From contig OY755038.1 of the NCBI GenBank assembly GCA_963576565.1, positions 140,608,206 through 140,672,205 on the forward strand: 64,000 bases of DNA, in the 5' to 3' direction. Below the pieces are notes generated by a model. The model was not told where the DNA came from, did no database searches, and worked only from the letters and a program-made list of their open reading frames with translations. This document shows, in pieces, positions 23,502-32,941 of the stretch (position 1 is the stretch's first letter; every line of letters starts with the position of its first letter). The position numbers were made by a program, and so were the translations under genes. The stretch comes from Aspidapion aeneum. Lineage: Eukaryota; Arthropoda; Insecta; Coleoptera; Brentidae.

Positions 23502-23529
23502 ACGTCTATCCTTGGGCTATAAAAGTTAA

Positions 23530-24060
23530 TGTCGCAGTCCGTTTTTCAATATCTCTTCCGATTCTTAAATAGAACCTAATGGAATGTTCTGGAATATACT
23601 GGTAAATGTCACTCTTTCTGCTACTAGGCAAATGTAGAAGTCACTTTTTGATTATCTCTTTTGGTTCTCGAATAGATCGTCGTAGAATGTTATGGAATAT
23701 TCTAGAAATTCTTTCTAATTCGCACTATTTAAATATTTAAATAACTTAGCTAATGTCGAAGTCGGTTTTTATATATCTCTTCTGGTTCTCGAATAGAACG
23801 TCGTAGAATGTTTTGGAATATTCTAGAAAATCTTGGTAATTCTTACTTTTGAAATAACTAAGCTACTGTCGAAGTCGGTATTTGTATATCTCTTCTAGTT
23901 TTTGAATAGAACGTCGTAGAAAGTGATAGAATATTCTAGAAAATCTCTCTAATTATCAATTTTTGGACTGTAAAGTTAATGTCGAAGTCGATTCTTAAAT
24001 ATCTCTTTTGGTTTTTGAATAAAACAATATCGAACTTCTTCGAATATTCTGGAAAAATCA
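23530..24060 (-). repeat. Tandem repeats in the leader of element B
   Basis: Four to five diverged units of about 115-120 bp. Each carries a segment like GAATAGAACGTCGTAGAATG followed by GAATATTCTAGAAA and a downstream GTCGAAGTCGG. They lie between the primer-binding site and gag, so they would form the 5' untranslated RNA. The palindromic GAATATTC/TCTAGA cores may fold. Function unknown. Confidence 0.75.
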
Positions 24061-24212
24061 CTTACTGTTTTTCTGTCCAATTGTCCTATCCGGTGGTCTT
24101 TGCACTATTCAGTTCTGAATATTCTGGCAAAATCACTTACTGTTCTTCTTTTTAATTGTCCTAGCCGGTGGTACTATGTAAGGATAGTCTTTGCACTATT
24201 TATTTATTTTAA

Positions 24213-24231
24213 TCTCACTTCTGACACCAAT
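24213..24231 (-). promoter_or_regulatory. Primer-binding site of element B
   Basis: On the minus strand the 5' LTR end GTAACA is followed by ATTGGTGTCAGAAGTGAG. TGGTGTCAGAAGTG is the kind of tRNA 3'-end complement seen next to Gypsy-type LTRs. I did not identify the tRNA species. Confidence 0.75.
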
Positions 24232-24648
24232 TGTTACGGGTTCACAACGACAAATTAAAACTCGCAAGTGTTGAAAACGATACGTCAATTTATTTCGACA
24301 AATTATGTACAAAAACACGCACTTAAACTTACTAATAACTTGCTAATAATTCACTACTATAATCGGTCTATTAACTTCGTGTTAATATCTCACGACCACT
24401 ACAGTACGTTATCTGTGACTGACTGACTGGTGCACGACCCCGGCCCTATATATAGGATCGTCCATCTCTCTCGAACTTTCCGGCAGCCTTCGACGTCCGG
24501 AAAGTTCTCGTATTATTTGGACCGCAAGTCACAGATAACGCAACTAAAACCTAGACTAAGAATACAACCTTAAGATAAATCAACCCAATACCACACTAAA
24601 CCTAAATAAATTCCAATTATAAAATTTAAACAACTTAAATTTGTAACA
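24232..24648 (-). repeat. 5' LTR of element B
   Basis: 417 bp, nearly identical to 18140-18556. Start TGTTACGGGTT and end TTTGTAACA on the + strand. The TTAT duplication follows it. Confidence 0.95.
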
Positions 24649-25000
24649 TTATTTATAAACCCATTTGCCTTAAACTTAAAACATCGTGGCGCTTCAGGTA
24701 ATCTAATACAATTTTTAACCCAAATTTAGAAACATAAAAATGGCAGATCCAAAATGGCGGATTTCCCATTTATAAACCGATATGCATCAAACTCGGAACT
24801 TTGGGGTGTTTTAGGTCGCTGATCATTATTTTAAACTTAAACTTTAAAAAAATCCAAATGGCGGATCCACAACGGTGCACCTTCTTATTTCTAAACCAAC
24901 TTGCCTCAAACTTAAGACATCGTGGTGCTTAAGGTCACTTGATACAACTTAAATTTAAAAACAAGTTTTTAAATGCCCAAAGTAGTAGAGATATGTGAAT
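24649..25000. repeat. Satellite-like array, right segment
   Basis: Continues the array interrupted at 18139. It has the same TAAACCGATATGCATCAAACT and TTGCCTCAAACTTAAGACATCG blocks at the same spacing, then fades out near 24990. Confidence 0.75.
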
Positions 25001-25084
25001 TCTGGCTTACTTTGATAAGGACTTCCGGCTATGTAAAATTTACGTATACGTTATTTTTAAGAGACAGAGTGTTTTTTTGTGGTA

Positions 25085-28000
25085 TGTAACGTGTCATTTT
25101 TACGTTTAAGGCAACGTTACATATTTGTTTATTTAGGTAAATAATCAAGGCTCTTCGACTCGTCTTTCTGTACACAAATTAAGGGTATTTTATAGAGCTA
25201 GGTTTGGGGGTTATATAGTGTCCAAAAAGTTACCTTATAAAGGAGACATTCCATCGAATTACTTGGGACACTACGCACACCGTATTATCTGGACATCGTG
25301 GTTGGAATTCGGGATCACAGATTTCGGGAAATCACATTGAAACTTTTGATTGTTTTGTTTATCTGGGGAATTTTGTGGTTTTCTTTGACGTTCACGAAAA
25401 TAAACAGCTGTTCTGCTGGGGAATGGCGGCGTTGCCGCATCACAAATGGTTTCAATAACAGGAAGGAAACATTTAGATGAACAGTTCATTCGCTTATGTT
25501 TATTTTCGAGGATATTGGGACAATCCGAACCTCATATCTCTCACGGATTAGCTAGTTTTGATAGTACGAAAACATATTTGGGTCGACCAGGAACAATCGA
25601 GGCTCCGCCCCTTTGATATCTTTATTAATTTGATGAGGAGAAGATAAAATAAATACGAGTTATGCACTTTTGTAAATGGGAGATAAACGAGGGATAAAAA
25701 CCAAGACTAAAAGAATAAACGAAATCGTGTGAGTTAACATCTGAACACTCTTGTGCCGAGTTTAAGCAGTAGTTCAGTGTGTATTTTTAGGTTCAGGTTC
25801 AGAAACAACTTTATTAATGTAGAAATGTTTTACAAAAATGGCGTCAAACCATATGAATCTTAGAGAAAACATTTATAAAGAGCAAAGGAAACTTTTGACT
25901 AAGACTGTAACTAAAATACAACTAAATTCTACACTCAGTATAGCTTTACTCATATGGGAATTGGTTGAGTGTTCGAATATTCCTGGGTTTGATGCAAGCT
26001 CTGATCTCCAGTAATTGATTTTACAGTTGATGGTTTCAATGCTGAGCTTCTTATAGTCCGTCTGGTTATTTTCCTCCTACTTGCTATGTCGGCAGGGGTC
26101 CGGTAGGCAAATGTTCGATCTATGTATGGAGGGTGTCTCGACGTCCTTGTTATAAAAATTCCAACCGTGGAAATAGATCCGACAACACCTCAGTGTGCGT
26201 TTTACGTATTTTCTATCCCCTTGGTCGGGGCTGCCCCCTATATACCGGTGTGGAGGTTCGGTTTTCTTATAAATAGGTTTGCATCCTTATTTGAATTTAA
26301 CCGGGAAGATTAGGTTGGTACTGTCCCCACCACATTTACGAAGCGGTTTCCTGTGGCTTCATTTTTTTGTGTTCTCGGCGGAGTGCCTTGTCTCTTTTCA
26401 AAAGAATTGGCGGTGGGTCGACAACAGTTTCTGGGATCGCCATTGTTTTTGGTTCTTGGCACTGCAGGGATTGCAGGAGATATCCCAGAAACTGTAGAAG
26501 TGAGTCCGTCGTGAGGCGTATCTCGTAGACGGCTCATATCCTCTGCATAGAGGGATTTAAGGCGGCCTACGCCGTTTCTACGGAAAGAGCAGCGGTAAGT
26601 TCGATTTTTTTTAAATTATTTTTTTGAGTTCTTCAAGACGGTATTTGCCTCCCAGATTGTAATTATTTTTCGTGTAAAATAAACTTTTTCGACAAGAGAC
26701 ATGGGGAATTTTTGGAGTTTTTTTTATTTTTTTTAAGGCCACGTTTTGGATAAAAACTATATATTGTTTTTCTCCTTTGTCTACAGCCCTGTCCATTCCA
26801 TCGACAGCTGTGCTGGACGCTGGTGTGAAGCCGGGTGTAGCCTTGTAACCCTGGGAAAGGTACGTTAGGATTATTTGAGTTCATCTGTTTAAATCTGCTT
26901 TATTTTATTGAGTCGACATGGGGTTCTTGATTTAAACTACTCGGTGTAGGGGAACTTTGTGCAAAATAGACAAAACTGAAACATTTCATTTTCCACAGGG
27001 TTTTACGCTCGGGCAAGAAGCCAACAACATTTTGACCACCGTGTGCTGCCCTAGCGTGATGTGCTAAGCGGGCATTAGGGGAGGCGCAGGCAAACCAAGA
27101 GCAGCAGTAGCAGTGAGGAGTGTCTGGGAACACCACTTCCAGGTTTAATAAAACACCCTCTTATTTAACATACAATAATCCAGGACCAAGGTAGGAGCAA
27201 GCTTTAGATATAATTTTTTTTTCATATAACTTCCATATAATTTGTCATTAAGTACAACTTTTGCATTCTTGTAAACGCAAGATAAGGTATGACGTCATGA
27301 CCAAAATTTTGCGGCATAACTTCCATTTAAATTGTACTGTACCTTTGAAAGAGTTTGTTTCAACTTGGTTTCATCTTTTTTTTTTTTTTGATAATTTTCC
27401 TTTTTTACCCCATATTCGAAATACACAAGAGAAAAAGAGAGATGAGATTATATTTTTTAGCGGTTTCCTTACATTGTTCTACCTCATGGGGTAGATCTCG
27501 GACTGGGTTGCTGTCTGTCTCATTCTACCCAACGTAGAATGATGACAGCAGATATTTGGTCCAGATCTCCCCTATGATGGGAATGATTTTGTAAGTGTAT
27601 ATTTTTCTTCAATCATTTATATAATGGAGTCTCACACTACTGACTCAGATGTAGGTACACTATGACCTGTTAAAGGAGTCCATCTACCTGTAAAGTGCTT
27701 CTAGTTTTGTCACCTTAATTCAATCTTTTAGAATTTTATTCTGTTTATTAGTCAATTTTTTTTGGTTATTCTTAATTACATAAATACTCTGGAAGCCTCG
27801 GAAGTAAGTAGAGTTTCATTGTTTGGCTACAACGTTTCAGTTGAACTGTATTTTATTTAAGATCTCCTTTGTAAAACATTGGTATTAAACACTGTGGCGC
27901 ACTTAAAATTTTCTTATTTCTGAACACCCCCCTTCTCCACTGTATAAAAGTTACCGGGCATATCAATGTTTTACCTAGCTGGAAAATACAGTTCTGCTTC

Positions 28001-28142
28001 CAGATATTTGTTTAATTATTCAGTGGTTTTTTTTAGTGTCACAAGTTGGCAAATTGTTATTAGTCTAATTACAGTGTCACAAAATGGCGGCAACGTCTTT
28101 AAGCTGCCACAAATGTCACCCAACGCATTTTAATAGGCCACA
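25085..28142 (+). mobile_element. Solo LTR of the element A family (3.06 kb)
   Basis: Matches 6828-10141 over its full length, from TGTAACGTGTC to GGCCACA. Flanked by GGTA at 25081-25084 and 28143-28146 with no internal region, as expected of an LTR left by LTR-LTR recombination. The intron-like boundaries are kept: donor GTAAGT at 26595, acceptor CTACAG ending 26786, donor GTACGT at 26860, acceptor CCACAG ending 26998, donor GTAGGA at 27191. Upstream, CCCCTATATACC near 26225 is a TATA-like candidate. AATAAA lies near 27149. Confidence 0.9.
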
Positions 28143-28146
28143 GGTA

Positions 28147-28596
28147 GGTATTAAAAAATTGAGTTTGGAAAGTAGGTAAAAAAGAAAAATGGCGTATGAT
28201 GTTATCAGGTTGTTGGTGGCGAATAGTAGGATGTGTTTTTTAAGGACATTGGCGATATTTAAAAAATGTGGCCAAATCGATAATGCACTTATTTGGGGTA
28301 GGTATTAAAAAATCGAGTTGTGCAAGAAGTTGTGTAATAAAGCTTGATGCTAGGCGTCTTGGCGAGGTGATAAAAGGACCTTAGCGCTATTAAAAAATAC
28401 GTATTATTTTAAAAAATGATTTTAATTATTATATATTTGTCTCGTCAAGTTGCAGATAGCGACATCCAAACAGACTCGTGGTTAGTTAGATATTCACATT
28501 GGCGGAAGTTAAAATGCACGTATGCTAGTAAAAGGTTAGCTGATAAAGAAATTATATCAATCAAATCACTTAATAAACGTATGTATTAGTTTAAAA
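28147..28596. other. Intergenic flank of the Polinton remnant
   Basis: No gene seen. GTAGGTATTAAAAAAT occurs twice (28143 and 28297), suggesting a short duplicated segment of about 150 bp. I could not find a Polinton terminal inverted repeat here. Confidence 0.45.
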
Positions 28597-28791
28597 ATGA
28601 CGCCTGAGGAGTACAGACGTCGACTTGGCGAGTTTGCTAGAACAATTGACCAACTTAATAGAGATATTGAATTTTACTTAATCAAGAACTTAAATTTAAG
28701 TTTGGTTGACAAAATTTTTATTGAACGACCTCTTCTAAAATTTCAATATCCGCTACGTAGAATGAGACCACAGCCTGCAGATAGAATATAG
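28597..28791 (+). CDS. Small hypothetical protein, 64 aa
   Basis: Starts MTPEEYRRRLGEFARTIDQL and is rich in Arg and charged residues, with a predicted helical N-terminal half; no family recognised. An A-rich stretch with AATAAA-like sequence follows the stop. It lies on the opposite strand to, and just outside, the Polinton block. It may be a small element gene or chance. Confidence 0.3.
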   Translation: MTPEEYRRRLGEFARTIDQLNRDIEFYLIKNLNLSLVDKIFIERPLLKFQYPLRRMRPQPADRI

Positions 28792-29055
28792 TATCAGTGT
28801 GATAAAAATGTATAAAAAAATAAAAAAAAATTATATTAAAAATTGTTCTATGTAGCATACAGAGTGTTTTTTATTTCTCATAAAAATTAATTCCCCGTTT
28901 GACTGGGAAAACTGCATTTTTAGGACAATTCGTAACATATTTTTTTTTTTAAGTTACCTTCCGATTAAGAAGAGTGACTTAACTAGTACTAAAGTAATTT
29001 TTGTACAAACTTTAGCTACATGCACACTTTATTTAGGTAAAATCACATTTTGCAG

Positions 29056-29526
29056 CTACTGGTGTAGAAATTGCACGTTTTGCCTAGTACACATATATTT
29101 TCCATATGAATAATTAGGGCACTGTGTAATGGTTGGTTCCAATTTTGATGTGGCATAGGAGGAATCATCGTAATATACAGCATCGTAAATGAATAGATTG
29201 GCCTTAAGTTCACGGCACTTTTCTCTTAAAAAGTCAGCTTTTTGATCACCTCTCACGTATACGTAGTCTGCAGAGCTAACCAAATATTTTTCCAGTATGT
29301 TGTTTATTTCGCAGTAATCTATTTCTCCAAAAGTGTAATTTATCCCATGAATACGTTTGTCCAGATACCAAACGGTCCTCTTGTCCCGTTCACTTAAATG
29401 AGAGTAAGGTAGCGGAGGCTTGAAAAGAAAGTTTGAGATACAACCTCCAATTTGCATGGACATTTCTTTCGGATAAAAGGTACCCTCAATGGTAAAGCCC
29501 TGAATATTAACTAGTGCAATTCGCAT
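29056..29526 (-). CDS. Conserved protein of unknown function linked to the Polinton, 156 aa
   Basis: Intact frame from ATG 29524-29526 to the stop at 29056. The start reads IALVNIQGFTIEGTFYPKE; mid-protein has a conserved-looking YLDKRIHGINYTFG, then DYVYVRGDQKADFLREKC. The end holds several Cys and Tyr (TQCPNYSYGKYMC). I recall similar short proteins (an N-terminal IQGF motif and an HGI motif) occurring beside insect Polinton-type genes, but I do not know a function. It may be a nucleic-acid enzyme fold, but catalytic residues are not obvious. It directly follows the major capsid-like gene on the same strand (gap about 50 bp) and is the only one of the block besides the minor capsid-like gene that is unbroken. 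Confidence 0.6.
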   Translation of the reverse strand: MRIALVNIQGFTIEGTFYPKEMSMQIGGCISNFLFKPPLPYSHLSERDKRTVWYLDKRIHGINYTFGEIDYCEINNILEKYLVSSADYVYVRGDQKADFLREKCRELKANLFIYDAVYYDDSSYATSKLEPTITQCPNYSYGKYMCTRQNVQFLHQ

Positions 29527-29575
29527 GGTAAACCAAACTGATCTAGCGTCCGACTAAGACAAGCTTTTTATAACT

Positions 29576-30801
29576 TCAGTAAGTGGGAAATATTCCATTA
29601 AGCAATGGTGCACAATACGGCAATAAATTAGTTTCTTCTTGTTTGGAGCAGCCTATGACGTATAGAGCATGGGTTTTAAAAGTGTCGTAATCCAGCAAAG
29701 CGTTCTTGTGAGTGCAGTTCATATAACTCGGGTAGAATTCGGAGTAGCTGAGGTAAGCTTCAGTGAAATGATTTTGTGAAAAATCTAGTTCCATCCGTTC
29801 GTTGGGCCAGTATTCACCATTCAAAAATAGTCTTATGCTTTCAATAGATAAATGATCAAACAATGTGGGATCATCTGACGGAGCATCACGTTTTTTCGTC
29901 TGAAATCCTACAATGACATAACGGAGGGTTCCACGGCTGTGCTGGTTTTAACCGACCAAATTTCTCTTTTGGCGCCAGACGTTATTGCGGGCAATTCGCT
30001 TAGTTCCCATTTTCGAAACGAAATTAATATGGGTCTATCCATCTGAATTGATTTTAGCTCTACTACTCCTTTCCTGCATTGTTAGGATAAATTTTCAGTT
30101 CAATATTCTGTATAACAATTTTTACAGTTATGGCGCTGGCGTTGTTTGTTTTTTCCCTTATTATTACACAGTCATTATCATTTCGTGCTCGCACCAGTCG
30201 AATAGTTTGACGTCCACACGTAAACATTGGATAATCGTTGAAAACGTTAAAAATGTGTTTTAACGGTATAAGTAAATTGAAAGACTTGTCGGCGTTGTAT
30301 AGTTTAGGTGATATGGGATAGTTCCATCCAGCTATGGCTAGATGTCGAGAATCATCAGGGCTGTAGCACGTAAGACCTCGAATGGTGCTCACTATTCCAG
30401 GGTCGTGCAGTTTCAATTTCCCTTGCACTTTCGCTGTAGTTGCAAGAGTCAAACAAAAAGTCTCCATAGTTGGGCGCCAAAGAAACATCCCCATCACCAG
30501 TTATTTCCAATTTTCCTATAATGGCAATCAGCGATGCCTTCATAGCAAAGAACGAGTTCACTTGATTAATGTTAAACTCGACAATATCGCTGCAATTGAA
30601 TGCTTTTACAAAGGGTGTGTAGGTTCTATATTCTGCTTGGCGAATAGACTCATCGCGTACGGGTGAACGATATAAATCGAATAGTGGGGCAACAACCTCC
30701 TCGGAAAAATCATCTCTGCCCCTTTTGGATGAAATTATATCGGCAGTTCCGCTTATCATGCGTCTTTTGTATTGTTGCATCGCTGAGGAGCTTGTAGCCA
30801 A
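29576..30801 (-). pseudogene. Major capsid-like protein of the Polinton, frameshifted
   Basis: About 1.2 kb, the right size for a double jelly-roll major capsid of this family (roughly 400 residues). The first frame (30801-30355) holds the N-terminal part with a YTPFVKAFNCSDIVEFNINQ region and DFLFDSCNY. The next frame (from about 30430 to 30063) holds IVSTIRGLTCY, GWNYPISPKLYN and the LIPLKHIFNVFNDYP segment. After a stop, a stretch with a RYVIVGFQTKKRDAP-type segment leads to a third frame, 29863-29576 (DHLSIESIRLFLNG, then FYPSYMNC). At least two frameshifts and a stop disrupt it. The assignment rests on remembered family pattern, not a search. It lies just downstream of the minor capsid-like gene, as in Polintons. 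Confidence 0.65.
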
Positions 30802-30909
30802 GAGAAGATAGAAAAGCTTTATTATCTGAAGGAAGCTTCTACCGCATGGAAGCTCTTTCTGATAATGAGGACTTTGGCACCGAGTAATTTTTTTTTTATC
30901 AATTTAGCC

Positions 30910-31536
30910 CTATCGATTTCTGGATCTAAGCTCTAAGACTATCGTGCTTTTTTCTCCACGAAAGTTGACTGATTTTCCCTCGATAACGTACCCAGGGTCG
31001 ACTTTAATTGCAAACTCGTATATAGTATGGGCAGGTCTGTCTCCGTCGAAGGATCCTAAGGTAATGCTACAGGCAAAGTGGATAGAAGATACTTTTATAA
31101 TATTCACAGGCAAATCAGATGAATAAATATGTCGTGGATTGAAAATTTTCTCAGAGAAACACAAGATGTGGCCAATGTTGTTTGATTCTACAAATGTAAT
31201 CTTGTAAAACTTGCTATATAATTCACATTTTAGTATATTATTATTTGCTTTTAACGAGAACATCGTTTCGGGCGCAACCAAATTATCCAACTCCATTTTT
31301 TTCTTTATAAATTCTTCAATATCGGAAATTTCGTAGCACCCTGCAAGAAATTCTATTGCTCTAAGTCTGTCAGGTCCATCATAATAATAAATGTTCTCTC
31401 CGTTTATGATGTTCGGTATAGAATAGTACGAATTAAATGATCTTAGTGCAAGTTCATACTCCAAAACGGTTGGTGTCTGAGGGCGAAAAGAAAATACATT
31501 ATTTCTACTGTTTACTCTCAACAGCAACGACGACAT
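30910..31536 (-). CDS. Minor capsid (penton)-like protein of the Polinton, 208 aa
   Basis: Intact frame. The C-terminal half has a HTIYEFAIKVDPGYVIEG segment and ends SVNFRGEKSTIVLELR, a pattern I associate with the short beta-rich protein beside the major capsid in animal Polinton-type elements. The N-terminal half has AGCYEISDIEEFI, resembling a strand-turn followed by a helix. Which of minor capsid, penton or another virion role it plays is inferred from neighbourhood. No signal peptide or membrane segment. The intergenic gap to the major capsid-like gene is about 110 bp. Confidence 0.55.
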   Translation of the reverse strand: MSSLLLRVNSRNNVFSFRPQTPTVLEYELALRSFNSYYSIPNIINGENIYYYDGPDRLRAIEFLAGCYEISDIEEFIKKKMELDNLVAPETMFSLKANNNILKCELYSKFYKITFVESNNIGHILCFSEKIFNPRHIYSSDLPVNIIKVSSIHFACSITLGSFDGDRPAHTIYEFAIKVDPGYVIEGKSVNFRGEKSTIVLELRSRNR

Positions 31537-31643
31537 AATGATAATGACTGATGGTTTTCAAGTATATGTGGAGTTTAAATATTGTTTGCTGTAAGTTGAG
31601 TTAAAGTAATAACAACAACGACAACAACAATTCGGATACAAGT

Positions 31644-31785
31644 TAAAACCTGTCTGAACTTGTAATTTAAAGAACAGGAAATGAGTCATGGATAAGGAAT
31701 GTTATCAACAACTCGACATGTCAAAACCTGTCTAAACGTATTATTTTAGGAACAGGAAATGAGTTATGGATAAGGAATGTTAATA
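31644..31785. repeat. 79-bp direct repeat, two copies
   Basis: AAAACCTGTCTGAACTTG, then GGAACAGGAAATGAG and ATGGATAAGGAATGTT, at 31644-31711 and again at 31723-31785 with few differences. It lies between the minor capsid-like and protease genes, in a noncoding gap of about 420 bp (31537-31953) that otherwise shows nothing. Confidence 0.8.
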
Positions 31786-31953
31786 CGTTTTAAAAATAGT
31801 AATTATGTTAACAAAAAGAAATAATAAAAAAATGCTGTTAAAGTGAAGTTATATTTAGATTTTATTAAACTATTCATTTGATCTATAAAATTTAATATTA
31901 CAAAACACACATTTTGGCATCATAAAACAACCACATATGTCGCACCACTCATG

Positions 31954-32097
31954 TTACTCATAAACCGTTTTGCAAGGTAGGTACTGCTCCAGTACATGTC
32001 GCACTTCCTTAGGTATTTCATGCGAAACATCAGGCGTTATATTTCGCATAAGAAGCAGGATAGCTGATTTTAAGGCTTCCTCAGAGAGCTGCTTCAT
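31954..32097 (-). CDS. Small overlapping ORF, 47 aa, unknown
   Basis: Reads MKQLSEEALKSAILLLMRNI and ends near KTVYE. It overlaps the 3' end of the protease frame by 17 bases in another frame. It may be a shifted C-terminal extension of the protease or a short independent gene. Composition is protein-like; no family recognised. Confidence 0.3.
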   Translation of the reverse strand: MKQLSEEALKSAILLLMRNITPDVSHEIPKEVRHVLEQYLPCKTVYE

Positions 32098-32400
32098 AGT
32101 ATAGGAATTTTAGACAGAGGTGTCCACAAGTGTATTGATTGTAGGTCTGATATTGGTCGTTGTTATAGAAAATTTTTACACCTTTACCAAAATATCTAAC
32201 AAGTTCTTTCATCGGCTTCAAGCTACCAAATGAGTTAAAGTACTGCACGCTGTTGTTTATCTTTGAATAGGCCACCCAATGGGTTCCTTTATTTCGCGAC
32301 ACATCCAAATTGACACTCGCTCATTCTCGCGGTAGAGGTCCAGCCATTTTTAGTTCTTTAGCATAGTGCATTCGCTCAGCGTCGTACAGTGGAAGTTTTT
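32081..32400 (-). pseudogene. Adenain-like cysteine protease of the Polinton, frameshifted
   Basis: The C-terminal half is clear (frame 32308-32081): catalytic His in KGTHWVAYSK, an acidic/amide position after the strand (QYFNSFG, where the family usually has Asp in FDSFG), and the catalytic Cys in YTCGHLCLKFL. This His...Asp/Asn...Cys order fits the C5/adenain-type maturation proteases of Polintons and adenoviruses. Upstream the frame is broken by a TGA near 32326; sequence before it (AERMHYAKELKM) resembles the N-terminal region but looks shortened. Asn in place of Asp in the triad region may matter or be tolerated. The catalytic half is strong evidence; the N-terminal half is inference. 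Confidence 0.75.
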
Positions 32401-32880
32401 TGACTTAAAAAAAAATGCCAATTCCACCTTTGACATTTTTTCTCAAATAAGGACCTTTACCGATAGATAGATTTCATGGCTTTATTATGGCAATGGCTGA
32501 AGCTCCCCCGCGAGACTACTTAAGGCTGAGACCCCTGCGAAGATAGGCAGTAACGGTAACAACCCACCAGATTTTGCCTCCAATGCAATGATTCTCGGCA
32601 CCCTAACGTTTTTTTTCCACCAACTTTCTTAACTGCTACTTTTGCCATCTTCAAAGCAGCCACGGCTGCTGTCTTCAGTGACCCGTGCTGCTGCTGAGGT
32701 GCCTTTTTTCATAAAACTACCTATTTTATTTACAATTGCACGCTTGAATGACACTTTACGATTTCTCCTCTTAACACCCATACCACCTTTTCTTTTAGCT
32801 TTCATGACTCCAGTGACCAGTAGAGCGTTTGCACGTTCACCAAATTTAGCGTCTCTGGCCTTTGCCCATTGCGAAGCCTA
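32395..32880 (-). pseudogene. Basic core-like virion protein of the Polinton, frameshifted
   Basis: The first part is strongly basic (AKRKGGMGVKRRNRKVSF). After a frameshift near 32690 a neighbouring frame has alternating Ala/Lys/Val, then GGLLPLLPIFAGVSALSSLAG near 32500, a small-residue, membrane-active-looking segment. A further frame near 32455 gives a Gly/Lys-rich tail. The basic start, hydrophobic Gly/Ala stretch and position just upstream of the protease fit the core or minor virion protein of Polintons (comparable in character to adenovirus core peptides). The assignment is from pattern and context. Confidence 0.5.
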
Positions 32881-32905
32881 TTTTGCTAATACTTTATAGC
32901 CTATT

Positions 32906-32941
32906 AGCTCACACTACTACTATTCTATAGTAGTGTGAGCT
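32906..32941. repeat. Perfect 14-bp hairpin at the Polinton edge
   Basis: AGCTCACACTACTA and its exact reverse complement, separated by CTATTCTA. A related AGCTCACA...TGTGAGCT pair lies at 34097-34137, so the two may be the ends of one 1.2-kb inserted repeat. Confidence 0.7.

Larger units (their letters stand above)
18140..24648 (-). mobile_element. Gypsy-type LTR retrotransposon B, full length and young
   Basis: Complete structure: 417-bp LTRs at both ends (TGTTAC...GTAACA), TTAT duplication at 18136-18139 and 24649-24652, primer-binding site next to the right LTR, and polypurine tract next to the left LTR, with gag-pol on the minus strand. It split a satellite-like unit that reads through when the element is removed. 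The two LTRs differ at about two positions by eye (for example TCAGGACC versus TCACGACC), so the insertion is recent. Coding is nevertheless damaged: one in-frame stop and three frameshifts. Confidence 0.95.
28550..32900 (-). mobile_element. Polinton/Maverick remnant (capsid and protease module)
   Basis: Five adjacent minus-strand segments look like the virion-gene block of Polintons and related adintoviruses. In transcription order they are: basic core-like protein (32880-32395), adenain-type cysteine protease (32400-32081), minor capsid-like (31536-30910), major capsid-like (30801-29576) and a conserved protein of unknown role (29526-29056). The protease-minor capsid-major capsid order is the established one. 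Polymerase B, integrase and packaging ATPase are not seen, and most genes are frameshifted, so this is a partial, dead copy. Terminal repeats were not located. Confidence 0.75.

Noticed and set aside
28081..28142. LTR end as a coding exon (ATGGCGGCAACG...)
   Set aside because: The reading frame is not shared by the two copies, and the segment is fixed as an LTR end by the GGTA duplication.
30382..30666. Plus-strand frame opposite the major capsid-like gene
   Set aside because: Shadow of the minus-strand coding sequence, with no features of its own.
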